Shown piece by piece: positions 1-8,656 of a stretch of DNA of 64,000 nt. Each line of letters opens with the position of its first letter. Position 1 is the stretch's first letter. Both the position numbers and the translations under genes were made by a program. Location: assembly GCF_003987855.1 (NCBI RefSeq), contig NZ_RXIZ01000015.1, positions 256,778 through 320,777 of the forward strand, written 5' to 3'. The notes below the pieces were generated by a model. The model was given only the letters and a program-made list of their open reading frames with translations. It was not told the origin of the DNA and searched no databases. This DNA comes from Hyphomicrobium sp. GTDB taxonomy: Bacteria > Pseudomonadota > Alphaproteobacteria > Rhizobiales > Hyphomicrobiaceae.

Positions 1-990
1 ATCACGCTCGTGCTGAAGGGCTTCAGTTATATGTCCTTCGCCTGGGCGCAGCTGATTTCGAGCGTCGTCTATTTTGGCTTCTGCGTAGCCTGGGGCCCGA
101 AGTTCCCGATCTATCGCATCGAGCTTACTGAGTGGCGGCGTGTTTTCGGCTACGGCATTTTCGACAGCTCCAGGGGCATTCTGAATCATCTTGGCGATTC
201 TCTGCCGTTTCTCGCGTTCGGCAAGACGCTTGGAATCGAAGCGCTCGGCATCTACCAGCGCGCGCTGACAGTCAGCCGCTTGCCCGAACGAACGGCACTC
301 GCCGGTCTCTTTCCCGTGCTGCAGCCGGCGTTTTCCAAGCACGCGCGAGAGGGGCAAAATCTCGGCCAAAGCTTCCTGATGAGCGTTGAATATGTGACGG
401 CGATCCTCTGGCCGGCGCTTGTGTGCATCGCGCTCCTGGCGAAGCCACTCGTCGCCATTCTACTGGGATCGCAATGGACGCAGACGGTGCCGCTCGTCCA
501 GATCATCGCCATCTCGCTAATCGTTCTCTTTCCCATCAATCTAGCGCGCCCGGTGCTCGTCGCCGTCGGTGCGGTTCGCGACACAGCTCTGATCGCCGTA
601 CTGACGGTGCCCATCGTCGTCACGATCCAGATCGCAGCCTCGATCTACGGGCTTGAAGCAGTGGCTTGGAGTTCTTTCTTGACCAATGCCTATGCCGCTG
701 CGGTATCGATTTACTTCGTGCGTTGGCGGACTAAGTTCACGTGGCCGGGCTTTTTTCGCTCGATGCGAAAAAGCGCTATCGTTACCGCAATCAGCGCTCT
801 TCCGGCGATTGCGGCCGTGATGATTGTCGGCTCGCCGGATTTGCTGACGATTCCTGAGGGCTTGGTGGCAGCCGTTCTTGCCGCCGGCGTATGGCTGATC
901 GCAATTCATTGGACGGGGCATCCGATGAAAACTGAAATCGCTCGCATCATCTCGCACCTGACGCGCCGGACGCGCGGTTCCGAAATTTAA
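1..990 (+). CDS. Polysaccharide flippase, Wzx/ExoT type (3' part)
   Basis: This is the C-terminal part of a multi-spanning membrane protein; the frame is open to the first base, so the true start lies before the window. About 329 residues are visible, with hydrophobic helices separated by short polar loops. The stretch with GLFPVLQPAFSK, followed by LLGSQWTQTVPLVQI, is typical of the WzxC/ExoT branch of the MOP exporter superfamily, which flips undecaprenyl-linked oligosaccharide across the inner membrane. A GT2 gene follows 28 bp downstream on the same strand. Its place at the edge of a polysaccharide locus with a Wzy-like polymerase and a Wzc-like co-polymerase supports the role. The cargo cannot be read from the sequence. 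Confidence 0.85.
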   Translation: MTLVLKGFSYMSFAWAQLISSVVYFGFCVAWGPKFPIYRIELTEWRRVFGYGIFDSSRGILNHLGDSLPFLAFGKTLGIEALGIYQRALTVSRLPERTALAGLFPVLQPAFSKHAREGQNLGQSFLMSVEYVTAILWPALVCIALLAKPLVAILLGSQWTQTVPLVQIIAISLIVLFPINLARPVLVAVGAVRDTALIAVLTVPIVVTIQIAASIYGLEAVAWSSFLTNAYAAAVSIYFVRWRTKFTWPGFFRSMRKSAIVTAISALPAIAAVMIVGSPDLLTIPEGLVAAVLAAGVWLIAIHWTGHPMKTEIARIISHLTRRTRGSEI

Positions 991-1017
991 GAGAACCAGC
1001 AGCTACCATCTCCGAAC

Positions 1018-1989
1018 ATGACCAAAGATCGATCGACCGCAGTGGTGATTACGGCAAGAAACGCGGCAAAGACTGCCGCGCGTGCCGTATCATCGGCGCT
1101 CCGTCAGGACGTGGTCCGCGAGGTCGTGTTCATCGACGATGCTTCGACCGATTTCACTTCAGATGTCGCGGCCTCCGAGGATGATGGATCGGGTCGGCTG
1201 AAGATCATCCGCCTCAATGACAACGTCGGCCCTTCACGCGCTCGCAACATCGCCATCGCGGCGTCAGCCTCGCCGTTCATCTGCATCTTGGACGCGGACG
1301 ACTACATGGCTCCGCGGCGCTTGGAATCCTTGTTCGAGGCTGCTGGTTCCGACAATTGGGACCTTGTCGCCGACGACCTTTATTTCGCCTCGGAAGAAGA
1401 TCCGGCCGCGGTCTACGACCGCCTGCTGGAGGATGGAACGCAAACGCCCCTCAAGCTTGATCTCAATCGCTTCATCGCGGCCAATGTCCCGCGCAAGGAT
1501 CGCTATCGACGCGAGTTCGGCTTCCTGAAGCCCATTATTAGGCGATCGTTCCTGGAAGCGCATCGCCTGCGTTACGACGAACGCCTGCGCCTCGGTGAGG
1601 ATTTCGTTCTTTACATCGAGTGCCTTCTCCAGGGCGCCATGTTCCGGGTCGTAGCTGCGTGCGGTTATTTCGCGATCGAACGGCGCGATTCGCTGAGTTC
1701 CCTGCATCGCACGGATGATGTCGAAGCCCTCTCGGTCGCACTTGGAGAGCTGCACGAGAAAATGCCGACCCCGGCGACGCAAGCCGCCTTCCGTCAGGTG
1801 ATGGACTTCACGAGAAACAACCTTGCCTTCCGAAAGATGCTCGATGCCAAGCGCCGAGACGGCCTCTATGGCTTCATACGTGAGGCCGCTAAGGCGCCAG
1901 CGAGCCTTCCCTTTGTTGCGCGCTCAATTCTCGACGCCAAGTCGAGCGCTGCCAGGAAAGCACTCTCCGACGTCTGGAAGACGCGCTAG
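1018..1989 (+). CDS. Glycosyltransferase family 2 (ExoO-like)
   Basis: A 323-residue GT-A fold transferase. The N terminus (VVITARNAAK) gives the first nucleotide-binding strand, FIDDAS the second, and the metal-binding DxD appears as DADD at residues 92-95. A GED motif near residue 195 (RLGEDFVLYI) is the usual place for the catalytic base. There is no membrane segment, so it is probably a cytoplasmic or peripheral enzyme that adds one sugar to a lipid-linked repeat unit. It resembles the transferase at 19064 in layout (DADD/DGDD followed by LMAP or YMAP, then a GED motif), so the two may be paralogues. Donor and linkage are unknown. I see no strong ribosome binding site before the ATG. Confidence 0.88.
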   Translation: MTKDRSTAVVITARNAAKTAARAVSSALRQDVVREVVFIDDASTDFTSDVAASEDDGSGRLKIIRLNDNVGPSRARNIAIAASASPFICILDADDYMAPRRLESLFEAAGSDNWDLVADDLYFASEEDPAAVYDRLLEDGTQTPLKLDLNRFIAANVPRKDRYRREFGFLKPIIRRSFLEAHRLRYDERLRLGEDFVLYIECLLQGAMFRVVAACGYFAIERRDSLSSLHRTDDVEALSVALGELHEKMPTPATQAAFRQVMDFTRNNLAFRKMLDAKRRDGLYGFIREAAKAPASLPFVARSILDAKSSAARKALSDVWKTR

Positions 1990-2010
1990 CGCAGCCCGCC
2001 TAGTCCGTTT

Positions 2011-3219
2011 CTAACTTCCGTTGACGTAAGCGGCACGATAGGGCCGCGAAAGACGTGATCGAGCCGCTTTCGCCAACCGGATGCACGGTCGCTCGATCAA
2101 GTGCCAGAAGACGACGCCGGCAGCGAAGCTGACCGCAATCAGCACGACGACGAATGGCACCGTGGCCCAGAGTGGGATGTGTCCGATGAGGTGCGAAATG
2201 ATCTCTGCCGTCGCCTGCATGACGGGGACATGAACCAGGTAGATCGAATACGATTTTGCGCCGAGTGACGCCGCTGAGCCGCTGAGAAGGCGCGGTATGA
2301 TCGAGCCTTTCAACGCTCCGATGAGCATAGTCGCGCCAAAAACGAGAAAGCCTGCGTCCCGCGCCGCGTCTTCCGCCAGGATCCGCGTTCCAACGAAGAC
2401 GCCGTAAGATGGGTCCCGGATCGTCGCGCAATAAAGCAGTCCCGCAAGCGCGAAGACAAATGCGGCATCGAAGACCCAAGACTTCTGCACGAATGCGCCG
2501 CGTGCCATCAGCCCACAAAGCAGGATGCCCATCACGAAATAAGCGCCATAGCGAAAGAACGTCCAGCGATAGCGAGCAAACTCGCCATAGACGTGGAGTA
2601 CCCAGAGGGCGGCTAGAAAGAATGCGATGATCGCGAGCGCGGCTATGACGATCCGCCCCCCGGCGCTTGTGGGCCAAAACAGCAAGGCCATCAAGAACGG
2701 CACGACAAGGTAGAATTGCACCTCGACTTCCAACGACCATGCCGGCGGATTGAGCCGCGACGGCATGTCGAAGATGATACCGTGCACGAAGGCGAGGCTG
2801 GCAAAAAAGCTATCGGTCAACGGCACGCCCGACCCCGCAGCGAACGTTGCCGCTTTGGTCGGCGGTACGATGCTCACCGCGACGAGGCAGAGGAGCAGCG
2901 CGATCGCGTAGGGAGGAAAAATCCGGATGGCGCGGCCGAGGTAGAACGAGGAAAGGGATGGCGGCCGCTCCGAAAAGTAGGGAAGGGCGATGACGAAGCC
3001 GCTGATTATGAAGAACAGCACAACGCCAACTTCGCCGTGCGGCACCGATGCCAGAAGCGCTGCTTTCTGATCGCTTAGATTTTGCAGTGCGCCGAAACGC
3101 GTTGCCCGGACCGTCGCGTGCCAGACGGCCACCACGAGTATGGCGACAAGGCGCAGCCCATCTATGGGCTCGATCCTGTGGGTCCGCATTGAAGGTGGCA
3201 CGTGCGTCTTGGGATCCAT
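2011..3219 (-). CDS. Acyltransferase family 3 (OafA/YrhL type)
   Basis: A 402-residue integral membrane protein of the acyltransferase-3 family, which O-acylates surface sugars using a cytoplasmic acyl donor. The family opening is seen as IDGLRLVAILVVAVWHA near residue 20, including the conserved histidine. The motif FFIISGFVIA and the RAIRIFPPY segment follow, and about ten hydrophobic helices fill the rest. It is convergent with the upstream GT2 gene and divergent from the polymerase at 3474. The ATG at 3219 lacks a good ribosome binding site; an in-frame ATG at 3189 (MRTHRIEP) is an alternative. It likely puts an acetyl or similar group on the polysaccharide made by this locus. Confidence 0.88.
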   Translation of the reverse strand: MDPKTHVPPSMRTHRIEPIDGLRLVAILVVAVWHATVRATRFGALQNLSDQKAALLASVPHGEVGVVLFFIISGFVIALPYFSERPPSLSSFYLGRAIRIFPPYAIALLLCLVAVSIVPPTKAATFAAGSGVPLTDSFFASLAFVHGIIFDMPSRLNPPAWSLEVEVQFYLVVPFLMALLFWPTSAGGRIVIAALAIIAFFLAALWVLHVYGEFARYRWTFFRYGAYFVMGILLCGLMARGAFVQKSWVFDAAFVFALAGLLYCATIRDPSYGVFVGTRILAEDAARDAGFLVFGATMLIGALKGSIIPRLLSGSAASLGAKSYSIYLVHVPVMQATAEIISHLIGHIPLWATVPFVVVLIAVSFAAGVVFWHLIERPCIRLAKAARSRLSRPYRAAYVNGS

Positions 3220-3473
3220 CGTCGGCGCAAAGATGTCACGAATGGCTGCCGTCGAAGGGCGCCGGATTATGTGCTCGGAAAAGATTAATAATCACCGCAG
3301 TATCCCGACAAGGGCGAAATCGACGAAGGGGTGTGTCACGATGCGTGCGAGTATCTCGATGTGTACAACAATGCAGATCGGATCAGAAGTTCACGGATGT
3401 TAACGATCGGGCGCTACTATCCATCGGTGCTTGATGGCATGCGTAGGAAGCAAGAGAACCAATAGCAGAGACG

Positions 3474-4748
3474 ATGCCAGCCTTATCTCCGGTCCCTCAC
3501 GAATATCGTGCCGCCGTTCCTCCTCGGGGCCTTGGCGGATACACGATTTCTAGCGAGCACTTGATCGCCGTATTCTACATCTTCTTCTTGATCAGCATCG
3601 CCCGGATCGGCATCAATTTCGTACCGGCCACCAACCAGATCTTCTGGATCATTGCTTACGCATGGGTCGCAATGGCGTTTGCGCGCCAGCCGAGCCTCTA
3701 CCTGACACTCATTCGCAACAACGCTGTTTTCTTCCTCGGACCATTGTTCGCAACCTGCTCGGCCTTCTGGTCGGTGATGCCAGGGTTCACGGCATTTTCA
3801 GGTATTTCGATCGTTCTGGGCGTGATCGTCGGGTTCTATTTCTACGAGCGTCTCGGACTGAAGAAGATCATAATCCTGACGTTCTGCTTCAGCTTGTTCA
3901 TACAGATCCTGTCTCCGATTGTTGCCCTGATGCTGCGCGAGGTGAACGTTGCCGGCGGTCTGGAGACGCGCGGTCTCTATCTTCACAAGAACAACTTCTC
4001 AATGCACGCCAATCTGCTCTTCCTTGGCGGCATGGTTCTCTTTGCATCCGGTTGGTACCGCCCGCTTGCCGCAATCGGCATTGTTGTGTCCCTGATCAAC
4101 GTCGTCTTCTCCGGTTCGAGCACGGGCATCCTGATGACGTTTCTCATTACGGCGGTCCTCGCGTGCTGTTGGGCCGCGGTTGGAAACCGGCGGCAAAGCA
4201 TGCTGATCTTCGGCATGGGGATCGTATCGGTCAGCGTCATCGTCGCAGCTATTGCGATCGCCGGCTTCGACCCCGTGGAATTCGTCCTGAACGAGCTTGG
4301 CAAGGATTCAACGCTCACCGGCCGTACGATCCTCTGGGATGCGGCCATTCGCTCGTTCAACGCGCGTCCCTGGCTTGGTGTTGGATACGCGGCTTTCTGG
4401 AACTCAGATCAGACCGAGGCTCCCTCGATTTGGATTTTGACGGGCCAGGCGCTGGTGTCGTTTCATAACAACTACCTCGACCGTCTCGTCGACGTCGGCA
4501 TCATCGGCCTCGTTCTCTTCATGGCGGGCTACATACAAGTCTTCTATCGGTCGCTGCGCAATTTCGGCAAGGAACAGACGGTCATCGCCGCCTGGCCGGT
4601 GGCCTATCTCTCACTCGTCGCAGGCCTCTGCATGAGCGAGTATCCGATCTTCTGGAATACCGAATTCCAACTGCTGCTCAGCGTGATTGCAGCGGCCGTT
4701 GCAGGTGTGAAGGTCGATGGGGTAAACGATCGCATGCGGCGGAGCTAA
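3474..4748 (+). CDS. O-antigen polymerase/ligase-like protein (ExoQ/Wzy type)
   Basis: A 424-residue membrane protein with about ten to twelve hydrophobic segments and one large periplasmic loop in the second half. The motif TLTGRTILWDAA near residue 282, the downstream LGVGYAAFW, and the HNNYLDRLVDVGIIG segment are the hallmarks of the Wzy/ExoQ/WaaL family, with the conserved Arg of GRT and the H-N-x-Y/L-x-x-L motif. It most likely polymerises repeat units at the periplasmic face. It is convergent with the co-polymerase gene at 4822, the expected partner for chain-length control. A polymerase is favoured over a ligase because ExoP-, ExoY- and ExoM-like genes surround it. Confidence 0.85.
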   Translation: MPALSPVPHEYRAAVPPRGLGGYTISSEHLIAVFYIFFLISIARIGINFVPATNQIFWIIAYAWVAMAFARQPSLYLTLIRNNAVFFLGPLFATCSAFWSVMPGFTAFSGISIVLGVIVGFYFYERLGLKKIIILTFCFSLFIQILSPIVALMLREVNVAGGLETRGLYLHKNNFSMHANLLFLGGMVLFASGWYRPLAAIGIVVSLINVVFSGSSTGILMTFLITAVLACCWAAVGNRRQSMLIFGMGIVSVSVIVAAIAIAGFDPVEFVLNELGKDSTLTGRTILWDAAIRSFNARPWLGVGYAAFWNSDQTEAPSIWILTGQALVSFHNNYLDRLVDVGIIGLVLFMAGYIQVFYRSLRNFGKEQTVIAAWPVAYLSLVAGLCMSEYPIFWNTEFQLLLSVIAAAVAGVKVDGVNDRMRRS

Positions 4749-4785
4749 CGCGCGCTCCACCTCTGCAGTTAGTCATCGCCAGATC

Positions 4786-4808
4786 GCGCGGGCCCGCTAG
4801 TCCCGCGC
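4786..4808. terminator. GC-rich hairpin between convergent genes
   Basis: A 7-bp perfect stem (GCGCGGG / CCCGCGC) with a 9-base loop lies between the ends of the convergent polymerase and co-polymerase genes. There is no T-run on either side, so it may only be an RNA-stabilising or weak bidirectional termination structure. Confidence 0.35.
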
Positions 4809-4821
4809 TGCTCCGAATGAT

Positions 4822-6777
4822 TTAGGCAAGGTTGGCGACAACGACGCCCAGGAGCGCGTGATCGCCGATGCGCATGCGTGACGCCACTTCTTCGAGAGAA
4901 GATACCTTTGTGCGCCACATTTCTCCTACAATCACCAAACCATCCGCAGCCCGCAGCGCCATATCGGCATTCGAGAACGGCGGCAGATGAACGAAGATGG
5001 TATCGTACTGCGCGCGCAAGCCGCTGATCACCTGCCGCAGCTTCTCCAGATGTTCGTTGCTCCAGAACTCGGGCTTCTCGCTGCTGCCGATCAGAAGCAG
5101 TGACAGCAACGGATCTTTTCCGAACGCCACAACCGCATTTTCCGGATTGATGCCTCCGGCGACGACATCCTTGAGATCGAAACTCAGCTGGGGTGCGTAA
5201 GCCGCCGTGAGATTGGCCCGTCCTGGTTCAGTCTCGATCAGCAGCGTCCTCTTCCCCGCGCGAGCGTTGAGAAGCGCGATGTTGCTGCACACGGCCGACG
5301 CATCGACGTCCCGGGAAATGCCCATGATGCCGATGACGTTGGTGCCCGATGCGTGTGCCGCGTCATTGATGGACGCTGCCGACTTGACGAGTTGTCGTGC
5401 CGCAAGCGAATGCGGTCGCCTCAGCACAAGGAAGGCGTCTTCAGTTCGCCTGCCATGTCGCCGGAAACCTCTGCCGATAATTGGCAGGCGCGCCATCCAG
5501 CTCGTGTTGTCAATTTCGCCGAGGAGCGGCGCCCCGATCTGCCTCATGAGTTGATTGGAGGACCGGACCGTTTCGTCGAACGCAGTCCTGATCAGAGAAA
5601 TACCAAAGCCGAGGAGGCTCCCGAGGACAAGGGACCCGAGCAGCGTCAATCCACGCTTCGGGCTGCTTTGACGCTTCGGTGGCTCCGCGCGCGAGATGAC
5701 GCGGGATGCAGTTCCGGGAAACGATTGCCGCTGAACCGTATCGGTGTAGGCCTGCAGATAGCTTTCGTAAATCTTGCGGTAGGTCAGAGCTCGCGAATCC
5801 AATTCTTCGAGGGTTGGCGCCTCCTGCGCTCCGGTCGACCGGCCGCTATCCTTGGCCTCAGGCTTGGCGGTCGTGGTATCGGGCGTCACCGGCGCCGTTG
5901 CGTCGGGTTTGGCCGGCCCATCCGGAGAGGTCACCGCTGCGTCGGGTTGATTGCTGGACTTCGGCAGGAAATCCAGTCCCAGGTCACGATTGCTGGGAGC
6001 CGGACGGTCGGCGAGCCGGTAGTCCCGCCGCGCCTTGAATTCCTGTACGTCGAGCGCCGCTTCGTTCATCAAGCGGCGGATTTCTTCGATCCGGGCCTCG
6101 AGCCACATGCCGCTGCGACGGGCAGCCGTCGCCCGGCCTTCGATTTTGTCCTGAACGTAGGCATCGCCCAAGGCATTCACGACTTCCGCAGCGCGCTTCG
6201 GGTCGATGTCCCGGTACGACAGTTCGAGCACGTAGGACAGCCCGACCCGTTTGACGCTGAGATCCCCCTGGATCTGGCTAACGAGGGCTTGCAGGCGCTT
6301 GTTCTCGTTGTCTGCTGTTTTGGCTGGGGGTGGGCCGAAAAATAGGCGCGACAGCCAGCTCTGTTCGGCGGGGGCGGAGGCACCGGCCGCCGGCTTGGCC
6401 GCAGAGACCGCACCGCCTCCTTCGGTTTCCAGGATCTTGGCGGCGCGCGAAACGATCTGTTCAGAATTGAGGAGCACGATTTCGCTCTCAATCTGCGGTG
6501 TATCAAGGCTGACCACGGCTTCCGGCGTCGTAATTGTCGGTGTCGCCTGCTGGTTCGTTTCGATCAGCAACTCGGCGACAGCGGTATAGCTGGGCGTGGC
6601 CGTTAAGACGTATAGCAATCCCAATATTGTACAGACAGCCGCCGTGCTTGCGATAAACGGCCAAAAATGTTTGAAAAACGAAACGACGTCGGAGAAGGAA
6701 AGCAGCTCGTCGTGGCGGCGAACGTCTTCTTCCTGGGTATTCATGGCCTGAACGTTGCGTAAATCGTCAAATTTCAC
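4822..6777 (-). CDS. Exopolysaccharide co-polymerase (ExoP/Wzc-like) with degenerate ATPase domain
   Basis: A 651-residue protein of the Wzz/Wzc type. A first membrane helix lies at about residues 40-60, the periplasmic Wzz/GNVR region with predicted coiled coils at 60-370, and a second helix at about 376-397. The C-terminal cytoplasmic part is tyrosine-kinase-like. Its usual P-loop (GxGKS/T) is missing: the region at 484-496 reads GIMGISRDVDASA. The A' motif is TLLIETEPGR and the Walker B aspartate is also replaced (FVHLPPF). There is no tyrosine cluster at the C terminus. A low-complexity D/P/T-rich insert lies at about 270-320. The GTG start at 6777 has an AGGAG 8 bases upstream. It should control chain length and export, but probably not by ATP-driven autophosphorylation (inference). 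Confidence 0.85.
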   Translation of the reverse strand: MKFDDLRNVQAMNTQEEDVRRHDELLSFSDVVSFFKHFWPFIASTAAVCTILGLLYVLTATPSYTAVAELLIETNQQATPTITTPEAVVSLDTPQIESEIVLLNSEQIVSRAAKILETEGGGAVSAAKPAAGASAPAEQSWLSRLFFGPPPAKTADNENKRLQALVSQIQGDLSVKRVGLSYVLELSYRDIDPKRAAEVVNALGDAYVQDKIEGRATAARRSGMWLEARIEEIRRLMNEAALDVQEFKARRDYRLADRPAPSNRDLGLDFLPKSSNQPDAAVTSPDGPAKPDATAPVTPDTTTAKPEAKDSGRSTGAQEAPTLEELDSRALTYRKIYESYLQAYTDTVQRQSFPGTASRVISRAEPPKRQSSPKRGLTLLGSLVLGSLLGFGISLIRTAFDETVRSSNQLMRQIGAPLLGEIDNTSWMARLPIIGRGFRRHGRRTEDAFLVLRRPHSLAARQLVKSAASINDAAHASGTNVIGIMGISRDVDASAVCSNIALLNARAGKRTLLIETEPGRANLTAAYAPQLSFDLKDVVAGGINPENAVVAFGKDPLLSLLLIGSSEKPEFWSNEHLEKLRQVISGLRAQYDTIFVHLPPFSNADMALRAADGLVIVGEMWRTKVSSLEEVASRMRIGDHALLGVVVANLA

Positions 6778-7115
6778 CCGAGGAACTCCTGAACACCGAA
6801 ATCTTGCCGCGAACGCATATGGCCAGATGCACTATGTATACCATGCTAACGCTAAAGGCTGTCGTGACGAATTGAATTCGGTCGTGTTTCGAATTAGTTT
6901 CAGCTCGCCGCAAAGAAAACAATTACAGTGCAAACTTAAATTCTAATTTAGCGATAAGTCGTCCCCACTCATGATTGAGCAAGAATTTTGCGGAAGTGGG
7001 ACGAACAGCCCGGTGTGTTTCTTAAGTCCTGAAAGGTATGGGTTCTCGGCGCTGCAATCGATGAGAGGTCGGTGCGGTGGCGAACTGTTGGCTCTTCATA
7101 CCTTGAGGGATCAGG
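6778..7115. promoter_or_regulatory. Divergent intergenic region with palindromes
   Basis: This 338-bp, AT-rich gap separates the co-polymerase (minus) from the sugar cassette (plus), so it must hold promoters for both. Two near-perfect palindromes are visible: CGAATTGAATTCG at 6868-6880, with a further half site CGAATTAG near 6889, and TAAATTCTAATTTA at 6937-6950. They look like binding sites for a dimeric regulator, but I cannot name it. I see no convincing gene. Confidence 0.45.
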
Positions 7116-7583
7116 ATGCCGATCGATCAATCCGTTAAGCTGGGTGAAGGCGTAAAAATATTTCACCCGGATCAAGTCAATCTCTATGGGTGCACCATAG
7201 GCGCTGGCACGAGAATTGGATCGTTCGTCGAGATCCAAAAGAATGCCTTCGTCGGTGAGCGCTGCAAGATTTCCTCGCACAGCTTCATTTGCGAAGGCGT
7301 CGAAATAGAGGACGAAGTTTTCATCGGCCATGGCGTTATGTTTACCAATGACCTTTATCCGAGAGCGGCTAACGCCGACGGCAGCCCACAAAGCGAAGCG
7401 GATTGGACACTTGTAAAGACCTTCGTGAAGAAGGGTGCGAGCATCGGCAGCAATGCAACGATCTTAGCGGGGATAACGATCGGTTACGGGGCTTTGGTCG
7501 GCGCCGGCGCGGTCGTCACGAAGGATGTGCCCGATCGCGCTATCGTCGTTGGACAGGGAGCAAAGGTCATAGGGGAGCGGTAA
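7116..7583 (+). CDS. Hexapeptide-repeat N-acetyltransferase (WlbB/WbpD-like)
   Basis: A 155-residue left-handed beta-helix acyltransferase. Repeated hexapeptide turns are visible throughout (for example [36 protein letters not shown]), and the protein ends in the [13 protein letters not shown] motif seen in sugar O- or N-acetyltransferases. The segment [11 protein letters not shown] is close to WlbB/WbpD, which acetylates the 3-amino group of UDP-2-acetamido-3-amino sugars. GAGGG 8 bases before the ATG supports the start. It begins a run of five same-strand genes (dehydrogenase, aminotransferase, epimerase, aminotransferase), which is the usual setting for this activity. The precise substrate is inferred from context. 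Confidence 0.85.
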   Translation: MPIDQSVKLGEGVKIFHPDQVNLYGCTIGAGTRIGSFVEIQKNAFVGERCKISSHSFICEGVEIEDEVFIGHGVMFTNDLYPRAANADGSPQSEADWTLVKTFVKKGASIGSNATILAGITIGYGALVGAGAVVTKDVPDRAIVVGQGAKVIGER

Positions 7584-7636
7584 TAGAGATCGCGTTGTAG
7601 TAGACATTCGGAATTAAGTAGCGGGTAAACGTTTAA

Positions 7637-8650
7637 ATGATCGGTATCGGCGTTGTCGGATATGGGTATTGGGGTCCCAATCTCGTCCGAAATTTTGCGG
7701 AGCTTTCCCGAGCGAAGCTCGTGGGTGTTTCGGATCTCGACAATAAGCGCTTGGGGCTCGTCTCCGCGCGTTATCCTGGCATCAAGACCACGACTGATTA
7801 CCACGAATTGCTTCGTGACCCCGCGATCGATGCGATCGTGATCGCGACGCCGGTTTCTACGCACTTCCCGATTGCGATGGCGGCACTCAAGGCCGGTAAG
7901 CATGTTTGGCTTGCAAAGCCCATGACGGAAACGTCGCTTCAGGCCAAGCAGCTGGTTGAGGTCGCTACGAAGCGCAACCTCGTTCTGCTTGTCGATCACA
8001 CATTCGTTTACACCGGGTCGATCCGCAAGGTTGCCGAGATCGTGCGATCGCCAGAGATGGGAAATCTCTTCTATTACGACTCGATCCGGGTGAACCTCGG
8101 ACTCTTTCAGCGAGACGTGAACGTCATCTCCGATCTCGCAGCCCACGACTTTGCCATCCTCGATTACTTGCTCGACGAGAAGCCCATCGCGGTTACGGCA
8201 GCCGGTTCCAACCATTTCCCTGGTTCGCCCGAAAACCTTGCATACGTCACGCTATTCTATAATTCCGGCATGATCGCCCACGCGAATGTAAGCTGGTTGG
8301 CGCCCGTAAAAGTTCGTCAGATCTTGATCGGCGGCAGCAGCAAGATGATCACCTACAACGATCTCGAGCCCAGCGAGAAGGTCAAGATCTACGACAAGGG
8401 CGTGAGCTTCACGGACGATCCAGGGCAAATTCACGAAATGCGCGTAGGTTATCGCACGGGCGACATGTGGGCGCCGAAGCTCGATGGCAAGGAAGCGCTG
8501 AGCGTCGAGGGAGAGCACTTCCTCGACTGTATCGAAAAGCAGCAGCAGCCGATTTCAGATGGCCCTTCCGGCGAACGCGTCGTGTCCCTTATCGAGGCGG
8601 CGACGAGTTCCATGCGCGGCCGCGGCGAGACAATTTACATCCATCGGTAG
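7637..8650 (+). CDS. Gfo/Idh/MocA-family sugar dehydrogenase (WlbA/WbpB-like)
   Basis: A 337-residue NAD(P)-dependent oxidoreductase. The N-terminal Rossmann motif is GVVGYGYWG (residues 5-13). The conserved catalytic lysine sits in LAKP (K94), a variation on the family EKP. A histidine in DLAAHD (H170) matches the other catalytic position. In WlbA/WbpB the enzyme oxidises C3 of a UDP-N-acetyl sugar acid so that an aminotransferase can add an amino group. The acetyltransferase lies 53 bp upstream and a DegT aminotransferase starts 6 bp downstream, exactly that chemistry in order. A UDP-sugar 6-dehydrogenase, needed if the product is a uronic acid, is not in the window. Confidence 0.85.
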   Translation: MIGIGVVGYGYWGPNLVRNFAELSRAKLVGVSDLDNKRLGLVSARYPGIKTTTDYHELLRDPAIDAIVIATPVSTHFPIAMAALKAGKHVWLAKPMTETSLQAKQLVEVATKRNLVLLVDHTFVYTGSIRKVAEIVRSPEMGNLFYYDSIRVNLGLFQRDVNVISDLAAHDFAILDYLLDEKPIAVTAAGSNHFPGSPENLAYVTLFYNSGMIAHANVSWLAPVKVRQILIGGSSKMITYNDLEPSEKVKIYDKGVSFTDDPGQIHEMRVGYRTGDMWAPKLDGKEALSVEGEHFLDCIEKQQQPISDGPSGERVVSLIEAATSSMRGRGETIYIHR

Positions 8651-8656
8651 GCTTAA

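Noticed and set aside
5353-6345. Plus-strand frame of 330 codons opposite the co-polymerase
   Set aside because: Fully within the co-polymerase gene and Arg-rich; no family resemblance.
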